Source: Stropharia rugosoannulata
Lineage: Eukaryota; Basidiomycota; Agaricomycetes; Agaricales; Strophariaceae
Assembly (NCBI GenBank): GCA_028532985.1
Contig: JANCIK010000009.1
Coordinates: 1,922,001-1,986,000 of the forward strand
Reading direction: 5' to 3'
Length of the DNA: 64,000 nt
Shown here: in pieces, positions 40,907-52,308 of the stretch
How positions within the stretch are numbered: position 1 is the stretch's first letter
Layout: the number at the start of each line of letters is the position of its first letter
Program-made: the position numbers and the translations under genes
The notes under the pieces: model-generated
Databases searched by the model: none
What the model saw: the letters and a program-made list of their open reading frames with translations, nothing else
What the model was told of the DNA's origin: nothing

Positions 40907-42499
40907 CTAAGCGATATTGGCCACCACCGTCGGCCGGCGCTGGAACAGCCCCCGCATACCCCGCATCATCGAAGCTGCTGGCGAGAGCGGTGGAATTGAG
41001 GGTGGGTGGGTGCCTATTGCGGGCGTACGCGGTTGAGTGGCCGCTAGTGTTAATTTGGTTGATGGCTGGGATAAAACTACAGGGACAGGCGAGAACGAGT
41101 CCGCGAGGAACTCGGCGCGCGCTGCCTGGCTCTGCGGGTCTGGCGAGCCCATGAGCTCCCTTGGCCCAAGCGTGTGGGAAGAGACGTCCATGTCTGCGTG
41201 GTGAGTTTGAGAGCGCGCCCGAGCATACGTAGACCGCGGCTGAGCAAGCACGAGCGGAGCCGGGCGACGGCGTGCTTTGCCTTTCGGATGGCCAGGCGAA
41301 CTGCTGAGCGTGGAGGACGGATTGGGGCTGATATTCTCCTTAAACTCGACCATGGAGCAGGAGAACGCCTGGATGGCGTCGGGGTCGGCAACGAAGCATG
41401 CGCGGGCGAGGTGAGGGGCGACGCGGTGCGGGCGTGCAGGAAGGCTGAGGATGGGGCCAAGCGCGGGCCCACCGATGCGAGGTGATGCGAGCGCACGATC
41501 GTCCAGAGGTACGCAGATGCGATCCTCATTCTCAGGCAGCGGGACGAGGTTGAGCGGGTCGAGCGACGACGCGAGTGAGGGCGTGAGGGATGCGCGTCGC
41601 GGTCCTGCATCTGCAGCGTCGGGGGCGAGGAATGACTCCCATTCCGTCCGCCCTTTGTCAAAATCCGCCTCGCCGCCGAGCAGGTGTGCGTATTCCATCT
41701 CCTCATCGGCGTCCCACCACACGCCGCCTGCCGCATCTGTGTGCGCGACACCGACACCCGGGGCGCCCGCGGCGGCGGCCAGTCGGGCGTGATGCTCCAT
41801 CGCGCGTCGCACATTCTTCTCCATGCTCCCGCCGTCAGTGAACTGCATCACCGCGAGCTCCGCCGCAAGCGGAGGCGGCGGGCGAACGTATGCGTACTTG
41901 GCGCGCTTGCGGCGCGCGATGGAGGCTGCACAGATCTCAGCCGGGGAGCTAGGGCTCTGCGAAAGCGGGGAGAAGGAGGGCAAGGGAGGCGCTGCGACCT
42001 TCTTGGTCTTTTTGGGTTTGGCGTTCTTCGCTGACACTGCGGTCATGCTGGGCGAGGGAGGTGGCGCGTCGCGCTCCCGTTCCTGCTGCTGCTTTGGGCG
42101 CGGTCGGAGGATGGAGAGCGAGCGGAAGCGGCGCATGGCGGTGCTCTTCGGCATAGTGCCCTTCTCTGCTGCCGGCGGGCGAGGGCGGCGATGCTTGAGG
42201 TCGAAGGCACGGAGAAGGGGCGAGGGCGTGGTGGGCGTTTTTGGGAGGTGAACAAAAACCGATGTGTAACCGAGTGCGGTAAGATCAAATGCGGCTTCAG
42301 CGGGCGGGACGGGCGGGGGCGACGAGATGGACGGGCGACGGGCGGTCTGCGGAGAGCAGGGCGTGGGCGAGCCAGGGGCGACTGCGGCAGCCCAGGCACG
42401 AATGGCGGCAAACGCGTGTGGGGGCGTCGGGGGCAGGGGCACTGCAGGGGGCGCAGCGGAAGAAGGGGGCTGGGCGAGGAAGGGGTACTTATAGTCCAT
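40907..42499 (-). CDS. GC-rich, intronless, largely disordered protein of unknown function
   Basis: A single open frame of 530 codons, very long for chance in this genome. The protein is rich in Pro, Ala, Ser and Arg, with low-complexity stretches (AAPPAVPLPPTPPHAF) and basic patches (KNAKPKKTKK; RRKRAKYAYVRPPPP). A short ordered-looking part lies in the middle (AELAVMQFTDGGSMEKNVRR through GGVWWDADEEMEYAHLLGGE). No signal peptide, membrane segment or enzymatic motif. Base composition is much more GC-rich than the neighbours and there are no introns, unlike nearly every other gene here. I do not recognise it; a regulatory or scaffold protein is a guess. Several long overlapping frames on the plus strand are shadows of its GC-rich third positions. 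Confidence 0.7.
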   Translation of the reverse strand: MDYKYPFLAQPPSSAAPPAVPLPPTPPHAFAAIRAWAAAVAPGSPTPCSPQTARRPSISSPPPVPPAEAAFDLTALGYTSVFVHLPKTPTTPSPLLRAFDLKHRRPRPPAAEKGTMPKSTAMRRFRSLSILRPRPKQQQERERDAPPPSPSMTAVSAKNAKPKKTKKVAAPPLPSFSPLSQSPSSPAEICAASIARRKRAKYAYVRPPPPLAAELAVMQFTDGGSMEKNVRRAMEHHARLAAAAGAPGVGVAHTDAAGGVWWDADEEMEYAHLLGGEADFDKGRTEWESFLAPDAADAGPRRASLTPSLASSLDPLNLVPLPENEDRICVPLDDRALASPRIGGPALGPILSLPARPHRVAPHLARACFVADPDAIQAFSCSMVEFKENISPNPSSTLSSSPGHPKGKARRRPAPLVLAQPRSTYARARSQTHHADMDVSSHTLGPRELMGSPDPQSQAARAEFLADSFSPVPVVLSQPSTKLTLAATQPRTPAIGTHPPSIPPLSPAASMMRGMRGLFQRRPTVVANIA

Positions 42500-44472
42500 T
42501 TAGTTACGGTAAGGAGCGTGGAGTAAAGAATGAATTGGAGACTAGCTCTGAGGAATGTTGTAAGCCTACAAAGCTGTCATACCTTATACTTGCTCCTCTA
42601 ATTGTCTCGTTTCTCGCCCGGCTGTACGGCCCGTCCCACGCCCGTTCAGGACTGCCTTGTATTCTTCCTTGTCTGGCCTCCATCACAATAGCGCCTGCCT
42701 ACACGCGTGTACAGCATGTCCGGCGCTCTCGTCCCTCAATCAATTATAGTTGTCAGCTAGTTCGCTTGGAGAACTCGCGACTACGGCGTTTCTCGCACAT
42801 TGTCTCCCTAATTATCTGTTTATTGCCTTCGATGTCCTCTGAGTCTGTCACTACTACGGGTCTTCCTGTCTTTCTTTTGTTCGTGTCCGGCGAAATCCAT
42901 CGGTGCCCTGATCCCGCTCGACCCTTCTGTTCCGATGGCTCGACACGACATTCAACAAAAGTTCCTCTTTTGTTGCGCAACGCGTGTGCTTCACCGACCA
43001 GTCGACTCATATATGCTGCGCGCTTTTCCTGTTAACTGGGTATGGAACTCAGTCGATCGCATGCACCTTGCACAGGGATTGGACTAATCTGCTGCCTTCT
43101 CATCTATTGGCGTGTCATAAGGGTTCGGTTATCGATAGGATAATTATCATGGGCAGGCGAGGCGGGGAAAGGGCAAATACTATGTGGAACGGCCCACGTA
43201 GGATTTCCGGTTGAGCGAGAGTCTGTCCTGGGGGAGCGTGCCGAAGCGATGCCGGAGAGCGCACGGTGAGTTCAAGCGGGGAGAGTCACGCAGGAAGAGA
43301 GCGAGTCACTGTATCGAGATATCCTGAGCGTCTTGATACAACGTTTGCGGCGAAGGATTGCAGATAACCCAGGTGCAGAGTTTTGGGCAGCCAGCCGAAC
43401 GACGGTTATGCAGTGCAGTAGCGCAGCTTTGCTCGTGCTCGTCCCGCGTAAACGTATACAACTGTCTCGCTTACCCTAATACCATAGCATTATTAGCAAG
43501 CTGAGCTGCTGTTTTCTGAAGGAAACAGACATATAGCATAGAACCCATTGGTATATTTGAGGTATGTAAAAAGGGGACGCAGGGAAAATGCTGGGAGAAA
43601 TAGGAGATCAATGAGCAATGGGAGACGGAAGGAAAGAAAGACGCGACGCGCGCCATCCCGTCACCTGACCCACTCCAAAAGAACGGTCCTCGCCTTGAAG
43701 TCCTCGCACTTGCCTTGCCACATATTAAGTACTACAACCTGCCACCAATGAATATACTTCGCTGGACAGACCTCTTTAGCACCTCTTGGTTTTTTCTCAT
43801 TCTTCCGCAGCTATCCCGAAGCTATCTGGGATATATCCGACTCAAAAACCTGTCTGTGTAAAACACTGAGCACTCCTGGTGTTATCGTCTCTAAAGCAAC
43901 TGGTAGTACTTTCCATTGCGGTTATATTACCTCGAGCTGCGGCTCTTACTATCTTCCGACCACAGCGTCTGAACGTCAATGTCAAGGCACAACGCTTCTC
44001 GGACAGAAATACCACCTCCAGCGCATCCGCTTTACCCTGTTGCTTGTAGAAAAATTGAAGCCTAGTAGGACAAGTCATCAGTGCGGTAGTGACACCCATC
44101 AAGCAAGTGCTAGCGACAGTGTGTCGACAGTGTGTCAATGTTCACACCAGACAGCGCTCAGGAATTATGCCTGGCATTTGCTGATGCACGTCATGCAACC
44201 CGGCGCTCTAGGAATTTTTAGATATACATCCACTATAAAACGGATCACAATTCAGCCAGCAAACCTCACCTTTCCAACCTTCGTTCTCTCCTCCCTTCTT
44301 TTTCCTGCTTGGCCAGGCTGCTTGTTCATTCCTTCGTTCGCCTTTATAGCCCACATCTACTTTTACTTCCTGTCCTTTTTAAACACTTTCCAGGTATGGC
44401 GATCTTTTTACCTGATATGAACGTCTTCACGTACTCATTTTGGCTCAGTTTTCAGATTCACCTCATCTCAAA
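42500..44472. other. Upstream region of the GC-rich gene and promoter of copy B
   Basis: 2.0 kb. Left part is the promoter side of the 40907-42499 gene; a 248-codon plus-strand frame (42289-43035) begins antisense to that gene and has no recognisable family, so it is not called. The right part from about 44061 is inverted repeat copy B. Confidence 0.5.
44234..44240 (+). promoter_or_regulatory. TATA box of copy B
   Basis: TATAAAA about 235 nt upstream of the ATG; a leader intron of about 55 nt (44395-44450) with GTATGG...CTCAG ends lies between them. Confidence 0.5.
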
Positions 44473-45189
44473 ATGTTCGCCAAGCTTTTCAAGGTTCTCG
44501 CTGCTGCCAGCGTCGTCGCTAGCGTTGTGTCCACGCCTTTGCCATCCACCTCTGAGTTGGGTAAGTAAACGTTATCAGCAGTAACAACGTGTATAATAAC
44601 GGTGTACATATTATAGAGGCCCGCTACATCTCCTTCAACAACTACCACGGGGATAGGTCCATGTCCAACTTTGATAGCTTCTACGGATCAGACAACTTCT
44701 CCGGAGAGATTTCGAAAACCGTCGTAGTCAAGCAGGAGCAGGAGCTCGTCTGCCACAGCGAATCGATTACCATCATCCAACAACGCCTCCTCGTCCTACA
44801 AGAGATGGCCAAGAGGTATTCACGCGTGCTTACATTGTATTCAAGTAGCTGACCATAATCTTTTATTTAGGATTATCACGGAGCAGGTCTGTGACGTCGA
44901 ATCGCAGACCGTCGTCTTTGAGCAGTTCTACTCTTCGCTCGGCTCATTCAGCGGTGACCTCCGCCGCCAGTCAGGCCGCAGCGTCGGCTATGATAGCAGC
45001 ATTGCCAGCCACTTCTCAAGCATCGTCTCCTCGTCGGGATCCCTGAGCTCGAACAACTTCGGGTTCAGTGGAAGCAGCGTCGGCAGCCACTACGTCGTTC
45101 CCGAGGGCTCCAACTGGAACGATGCGACTTCCCCTGCTTCGGTTGGTAGCGCGTATAGCGCAGCGCAGGCTGCCATCAGCTCCTCTTAA
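44473..45189 (+). CDS. Small secreted protein, copy B
   Basis: Exons 44473-44560, 44617-44815 and 44871-45189, giving about 200 residues with the same signal peptide, two-cysteine helical segment and Ser/Gly-rich tail as copy A at 25045-25761. I count about 12 coding differences, only one changing a residue (Gly after GSFS instead of Ser). The bias to silent changes shows both copies are under selection as proteins. Both have TATA box, leader intron and all splice sites, so both should be expressed. Function unknown. Confidence 0.87.
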
Positions 45190-46256
45190 GAGCGAAAATA
45201 TGGACTTTTTCATTGGACTTGCTTATTCAATGCGACACAATTGCTTTCTGAGGTGTTTCTTAAATTACTGGTCTCTGTTTTAGTAGTAATTATTTCTGTG
45301 GGATTTGATGAATGCATTTAGGTGATCAGCTTTGCCACCCCTTTTATAGCTTGCTAGAGTGGTAAATCGGTGAGAAAGGACCAAGTTAGGTCTTTGCATG
45401 ACTCATCTGCGCAGTGACTGCCTTCTCTCTACTCTCTAGATCTCATCCGTTATCGCGGAGCCTGATTGTTTTCTCTGTCTATTTCGTGTACGTAGTCCTC
45501 CTTTCCTTTGCCCTCCCTCCCAGTTTCGAATCAACCTGGACAAAAGCAAGTACACCCCCTTTTCTCTTCTTTATTTTGGCATTCATATGTGGCGCAAAGC
45601 CCAGGCATCGTATTGATACATCATACCACTTGAAAGTCTCGAGGCAATTGACTGTCCCTTCATCTACACTTAACAAACCCACTCTTAACCATCATCCGCG
45701 ACTCTGTGCCCACAGTTTTACATCAGATTGCACGATAGCAATCAGAATCGGGCCACCGTAGTGTCGCTGCATTGATACGTCGTTTGGTCGAGTCTAGGAC
45801 ACACTAGGTTCCTAGGCTGACTTGCGATGTTACCAGGTATACATTGACCGTACTCGTGGCCCGTTTCTCTGCTATGTTGCACAGTGAAGCTTGTAAATTG
45901 CTTAACCCGCCCTCGCCGTATGTTTGTTGTGTGGTAATAGTAGAAAGTTTGAGGGAATAATAGAGTCTACTAGGTTTAACATGATTTTTCAGGACTCTGG
46001 AAGAATGAATTGTGCAAATTCAGGGCCATTGTGTACCGGGATCAGACGCGATCTTACCCCAAAGCACTCATTGCAGCATGGTATTTACCGTATACACCGA
46101 ATAAAATAATAAAATAAGACAGGCACCCCCACCAGCCTCTGTTCCATCTTCCTTCCCGCTTAAATCCCTCTGGTACGGTAGGTACTCGCACAGACTTGTA
46201 TACATATGCATGTCTATTTCTTACTATATTTAATTTATCAGGTTCCTGGACATTAC
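45190..46256. other. Intergenic region
   Basis: 1.07 kb between the 3' ends of copy B and the sedolisin gene. No gene or notable repeat seen. Confidence 0.5.
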
Positions 46257-48946
46257 TCAGGGCAGCGAGAGGAACAAGGGGATAAGCTTGGCCAGGTTAG
46301 GTGTGCCGACGCCGGTGACGGGGTCCCAGCCTGTCGTCCTGTATAGAGATGTACATGTTAAGAGGGGAATAATTTAGTAGAAGTATGGTATACGCACGCA
46401 GTGAAACCAGGTGTGCCTGTCATCCATTACGTTTAGCCCATTGCCCATAATCAAGAATCACACAAAGAGAACGCACCACATCCTTGGTTTCCGCCCGTCG
46501 TGATGTCGTTGAACGCAGATGCAAAGCGCGCGGAGTATATCTACAGGTATCATGTAACTAGTCAGCTGTCTTCGAGCGGCTTGTAGAAGGCAGACGTACG
46601 GAAGGGTTGATGAACCCGACGGGTCCCTTGCCCGCGGCGATGCGCGCGTCGTTCACGAGCGTGATCATCGAGCCGACGACCGGCGACGACGCGGACGTGC
46701 CGAAAACCAGCGAGAAGGCGCCGTCAATACCAATCACGTAGTTGGCGCTGTACAATTTTATAATTAGTTATGCGCGTACCGGCGAAGTGTTGGAGAGACA
46801 CGCACCCGTTCGCAGAGAGATCAGGGAACGCGCGCACGGTGCCGCTGTTGTTGAACTGCGCCGCGGTGAATGGCGGCGGGTGGTTGGTCAGGAAGCTTTT
46901 GACTGCGTCTGCTTGGTACGCGGGCATCCTGAGTGCAGCGCCAGTATTTAGTATTATGCGTGCGCGAGGGCAATGGGGGGAAGACGCACGGGAAGATGTT
47001 GGAGAAGCCTCCGCCGGAGAAAATAACTTGCTCGCATGCACCCTCGGGGTCGTTGACCGTGCTTCCTGGGTTGACTTGTGTCGCGCCAACAGCGGTGAGG
47101 AAGGGGCATGTAACCTGCATCAGGCAGTAGTACTAAGTTAAGCGCCCGTACGTAAAGAATAGTACCGCCGCTAAAACGTACGGGGAATCCAGGGTTAAAC
47201 ACCTTGCCTTTGTTCACGGGTTGAACTAACATTGACCGTATGAGTACCTTGAAGCGTTGGAGATGAGCAATACAAGTACGTACGCTTGTTGTTCAAGCAG
47301 ACACCTCCGCCGCCGGCAACACCGTCGTCACCACTGCTGTAAAGCACAGTCGTGCCCAGCATACCGAGCTAACATTCATCTACGTTAGCATTGCTGCATA
47401 ACTCATGGATATAACTCACCTTAGCATACTCAGTGCACTGGCGGTTCGCGAATTTGGCGGTCACAGACGCTTCGTCCTGTCCATACGAGACAGAGACGAC
47501 ATTCGGGGGCTTGAGGATGCCGCAAGATTCGGGGCCGTCGAAGCCTCCGGGAAGTGGGTCGGGATATATGCCGTCCTTTCATCTCTTTAGCTACAAGCAT
47601 ACAAGAAACCGTGTCAAGAAATGGCGTACCTGTGTTGGGTCATCACCGCCCTCGAAGGTGCAGAAGGAACCGTCGACAGCGTCGAGCCAGTTGTCAAAGC
47701 CAGCGCCTATTTTTATGTATAAGAGATAAGAAACTGACATTAAATTATGCATATAGAAGAAGACTGACCCTCTACAAGATCTCCTGTTTGCAGGAGCGTA
47801 ATAGGTTGAGGGTTTGTCAAGCCCATGGCGTATTCGAGGTCAAGGTCACTCTCTCCGTTAAAGTCGAAGCTCTGGTTGGTGGTCTGAACGACACCTAATA
47901 TTGAACGTAATCAGCAATATGTTTTTGTTTAGATTGGACGTAGAGCATACCTCCGTCAATAGCAATGTTGATGGGGCGAACGCCGACCAAGCTGGGGGAG
48001 AAATTGCCGAAGAAAAGGTCGAGGTCTCCAGCAAGGAAGGCCTGTGGGGTGAACTCAACTGCAGGATACGAATGAGCAACAAGGGCGCGGTACAGTTATG
48101 TGGTTGAATACGTACCAATTCCGTATGTGTTCTTGTCTGTCGCGACGGGTTTGTAGGTGATATCATAGAGCGCACGAAGACAGTCTAGAGTAATAAGCTC
48201 GTCACAGTTCTCCAAGGACGGGCTGATGGTGACGAGCTTGTCAGATTTCTTGGGGCCAGTGCGCGAAGAGGGCATGCCCAGGCCACCACCGCGCTTCCTC
48301 AGCGCCAGCGGCGATGGGCGATGGTTGAATTGAACGGTCGGCCTGATTATGTCAATGTGCTCGCTCACATGCGCAGGCACCGAATAATTATGGCAGCCTA
48401 TAAAAAGATACGACGATCCTCAGTACTACTTCCGTGTATGCTAATCATCGTAGTAAGTAAGGTTCAGCACTAACCAAATTGTTGGTCGCCCGACTCGGGG
48501 TGCTCCCAGACGTGGTACTCCGTATTTAGGAGCTCTTCGACCTCAGCGGCCGTGGCGTCGAGCGAGATCCAGCCTTTGTTTGCGGACAGGCGGAGCTTAT
48601 CGCGCGTGAAGCCAGCGTCGATGAGCCAGTTGGTCACGGCTGAGATGGTGTCTGCGCTGGGCGCGAAAAGATCCACGACCTCCTCAGGGGTGTAGTGCTT
48701 CCCGAAGCGTGCCGACTCGGGGTGCGCGACTTCCATGAGGAGCTCCTCGACGCGGTGAACATTAGATTGCGTCAGTCCGAAGCGCATAGGGAGGATCTTG
48801 TTGGCGTCCAAGCGGTGGGAGAGTTCCCAGTCCACCGGGTCGGCGGCGCGCTTTTCATGGAGGATATGAGGGCTTGACCTCCGCGACGAAGGGGCAGCAA
48901 GCGCAACGCTAAAAAGCGCCGCGCATAGAGAAAGGGTGAAGTGCAT
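46257..48946 (-). CDS. Secreted sedolisin-type tripeptidyl peptidase (S53)
   Basis: Start at 48946 gives a signal peptide (MHFTLSLCAALFSVALA). The propeptide (RLDANKILPMRFGLTQSNVH; SARFGKHYTPEEVVDLFAPS) is the Pro-kumamolisin activation domain. The mature S53 domain follows from about residue 200: LYDITYKPVATDKNTYGI, GESDLDLEYAMGL carrying the catalytic Glu and Asp, SVSYGQDE, YSSGDDGVAG, FPDLSANG and the nucleophile motif FGTSASSPV. The calcium-binding end reads FNDITTGGNQGC and DPVTGVGTPNL, with the stop at 46257-46259. Acidic extracellular protease that removes tripeptides from protein N-termini, secreted for nitrogen acquisition. More than ten short introns. All catalytic residues are present. 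Confidence 0.94.
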
Positions 48947-50519
48947 CTTGCGCACAGGGGTGAGGCAGAACAAGACCCTGTAAAGACCGCCCCACGTCGT
49001 ACCCAGATATTTTATAGCACTCGCCATCCGGCATCTGCAGTTGTACGCGGATGGGTATCTGGATAGGGAGCAAAAGCGGCACACTTGTGCACTGGACGAT
49101 TCAACGAAGCTGTTGACCGAAATATGCTATCACACGAGGCGATGTGGAGATAGGCCAGCTTCGGCGTGGTGGAGGGAATATTTTCATGAAGAGCACGCGA
49201 TAGCATACATGTCCGGGGTAGTTGGTTGGGAAAAAAGGGCGGTGTGGTTAAATATAGACCTGGCACGGACGAACGGAAGCAGGATAAATAAAACTCGAAG
49301 TCCTGATTGACCACTAAAGTGCCAGATATGTATACTCATATGCCGTGAGCAATGTGGTTGAGCGTTCAGCAGTAGCAAAAAGCTGGCAGGCTGCCATTTT
49401 TAATGCTGCGCAGTCACGACGACGTCAGAACGATCATGAGGTTCGGGGAACAATTCTCCTTTTTTTCCAATTTTCGGCCTGCCGGCAACAGCATTTGTGA
49501 GATGAATAACGTTAGACAAATTATTGTGGTTGTTGAGAAGTCAATAGAGTATTCTCAAGAGTTGCCGGAGAAATGAGTCAGGGAGTATAGAGTACGGCGG
49601 ATTGCGAAGAGACCTTATGGGAACGTAAAGCATATCTTATCGTATATTTTTAGGCGATGGGCCGTGGCGGATTAAGTAGATCAGGCAGCGGACTGTCGTA
49701 GAGCGTCAAAACGGGTTTGCATTCAATCCACTGAAGTTAGCGAAAGTGGAAGTGTGAATTCTGATTCAGCATTGCAATTTGTATGCGCCAGTAGAATCAG
49801 CAAATTTTGTATAGCTGAGACTTTTGAAGCTGCCAGGCTAAAAGAGAATGGCATCCAAGGATCAGGCCGACAGAAGAGGTCCAGGCGAACAATTCCGAGT
49901 CGTATCATCATCTCTTGCATTGGTTAACATCTAGGTTTAGGAGAAAAGCCGCCTTGTGAGTGAAAGTGCAAGTTCTACAGGCATGTCATCAACTTGGAAG
50001 GGGGTTCTAACTTAGTGGACATTCAGGCGAATTTCGCCACCTGAACACCTAACCCATGTGCGTGCCACATCCACATCCAGGTCCGATCGACCTTTTTATC
50101 AATCGAAAGACACTGACATGTCGAGCAACTGATGCGATTCGCCTCTAAAAGGTATGAACATCTCCAAACAAGGTATTTCCAGCCGAGCGTAGGAAGATAC
50201 CTGATGGCAGACTGAGCGAACAGAACAGCTTCAGTATAAACCACTTGCATCTCAAATCTTCCAATCTAATTCCTGGAACTTATGAAAATATCATTCCAAA
50301 ATCAACAACAAAAAAGCGTTAATATAATTGTACATTTTCATGTGATAGAATGTTCGGCATACATAATATGTTATTAAAAGGGCAGTTGCGAACCACATCT
50401 TCTCTTCGAATCCGTTCGTCTAAATGTTGCTAGCTTGACCTACATTTTCAGGTATAGAGTATATGAAGATCCGGGGTATAGTTGGAGTCTTCGACCAATA
50501 ACGTAGCCGCGGCAGGAAA
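48947..50519. other. Intergenic region with sedolisin promoter
   Basis: 1.6 kb. Sedolisin promoter at the left; the rest has no recognisable gene. A short imperfect palindrome is visible near 50022-50045. Confidence 0.5.
49010..49016 (-). promoter_or_regulatory. TATA box of the sedolisin gene
   Basis: TATAAAA on the minus strand, about 65 nt upstream of the ATG at 48946. Confidence 0.5.
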
Positions 50520-52308
50520 TTAGTGATTAGGATACAGCACCACCATCTCTGCCGTTACCACCGCCAGCCCTACAGCAGTCATCACCAAAATGGGGAGCAT
50601 ATTCCAGAATGCAAACGTCGCCTGCGTGATCTTCACGCCCTTCTGCTTCAGAATTGTATTCCACAGCAGGCCCGCAAGGCTGGCGGAGAACGTGAAGCTG
50701 ACCGCGCCGATGTTGCTCGCGACCGCAAGCGCAATGGCCGCGGCGCGCGTCGTGCTGTCCGGGAGCTCGGCAGCGCGCACAATCTTGGTGAGCAGAATCG
50801 TGGCGCCAATGTTGGTCCCGGCAATGTTGCATAGGACAACACCGAGCACACCAATCAGCCACACGGTAGGGATCATCTGGCCATGCGAGGCACGCTGCAG
50901 CCATGTGGCAAACACGTCAATCCAGCCCTGGTGTGAGAGCGCCTCAATGAGGATAAACTGCGAGAAGGCGAAGGGTATCAGCCCGAAGGGCAGCCGGGGC
51001 AGGGCGGTGAAGAATGTGGGGAAATGCGCTGAAAACATGCGGTATTTCGTGTCGAACACTGCTCTTTGCGTGGGGAAAAGCTTGGGAGAGGCTATCGTTG
51101 AGCTGCTGGTGGAAGAGGGAAGCTCGGAGGAAGGAAGCTCTTTTTTGGATGATGGAACGGCCGTAGCGGGGGCCTCAGGCACAGACATTTCGCCTTGCTT
51201 TTCGTTCATTGGTGAAGTTGTCATTGGGACAGCGATGGTGTCAAATGTGGAAGGCCGTTCCAGATCTTCAGCGTCGGTGGGCATGGATTTCGCCCGCTCG
51301 ATTTCATGTATCATAGCGTCTTCATCGACGCCTTCGGGCGAGGCTTCAGCATACTTGGGAATCTTTCCAGTAGTATACCTGTAGTGGTCCCAGCACAAAT
51401 CAAAGATGAATTTTGCCACAGCAAAGGGTAGAGCAATCTTCCAAACGTCAACCTTGAAGAAACTGACAACGATGATTACTACGAGACAGGTAATGAGCAG
51501 GACAGTTCCGAAACATGCGCTAACCGGATCTCGGAGCACTTCGCGTACGTTGAGTTTGCCGATTGAGTGCATTTTGCGTGGCACGTATTTTGAATCTCGG
51601 AACTGGAACATTAAAGCAAGGTAGGAAGCCACACAACAAGCTAAGAAGGGTAGGATAGTGTAGGCAGTGAATGCAGCGTTGTTGACAAGAAACCCCTCGC
51701 AGATGACAACATTGGTCGGGTTTCCTACAAATAGAACCATACTTGCAGTATTGGCGGCGGCAAATTCGGAAATTAACCAAGCCATGGGCTGAAGGCCCGT
51801 GGCAGCCGTATAGTAGACCAAGAAGGCGGTGCCAGAGAGGATGACGGGGTCATTACCTACTACGGCACTGATGGCTGTTAAGAGCAGATAGAAGTAGAGG
51901 TACAATTTCCGGCCATTACTTCCTCCTTTGTTGCTTACCCAAAAGGCAGCAGCTTGTAGGATACCAGTGACGTCGAGAGTGATTGCCATGTAAGCCAAGG
52001 AAATGAAGAGAATCAATATATTGTAAGGCTTGATGTCATCTGTTCAATTCGTTAATGACATCAGAAAAATCTCGGGCGTTGAATGTACCTGTGCCCACGA
52101 TTCCGTGGCGAATTTGAGCGGGACCTAAACATTGCGATGCCCACAGAATTGCAATGGCTAGTATGGGCGCAGTCATGAGCCCAATGGTTACTTTCCTCCT
52201 CCCAAGAACTGGTAGTGGGACATGGAAGGAAAACGGTTGAATGACGAATATAGTCGAGATGAAGAAAAAGATTAGAGTGACGATGGAGAATCGGTCGATG
52301 TCCGACAT
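50520..52308 (-). CDS. ArsB/CitMHS-type anion transporter, multi-pass membrane protein
   Basis: Two exons, with one intron near 52017-52090. The start at 52308 (MSDIDRFS) is preferred; an in-frame ATG at 52341 would add 11 residues. About 11-12 membrane segments (TLIFFFISTIFVIQPF; YNILILFISLAYMAITLDV; LLITCLVVIIVVSFF; MLPILVMTAVGLAVV). Two inverted-topology signature loops typical of the CitMHS/ArsB superfamily are seen: VVGNDPVILSG followed by VGNPTNVVI, and CNIAGTNIGATILLTKI in the second half. A long cytosolic loop of about 120 polar residues separates the halves. The family exports arsenite or moves di/tricarboxylates or Na+ with proton exchange; the substrate cannot be fixed from sequence. 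Confidence 0.88.

Larger units (their letters stand above)
44061..45206 (+). repeat. Inverted repeat copy B (small secreted protein gene plus promoter)
   Basis: Mirror of 25028-26147. The match ends about 17 nt past the stop codon, at the same base in both copies, and fades about 400 bp upstream of the ATG. The two copies face each other across about 18 kb and could recombine. Confidence 0.9.

Noticed and set aside
42289..43035. 248-codon plus-strand frame
   Set aside because: Its first part is antisense to the GC-rich gene, no recognised family, no signal peptide or intron logic; likely a composition artefact.
50590..51384. 264-codon plus-strand frame
   Set aside because: Antisense to the anion transporter, which has clear membrane segments and signature loops.
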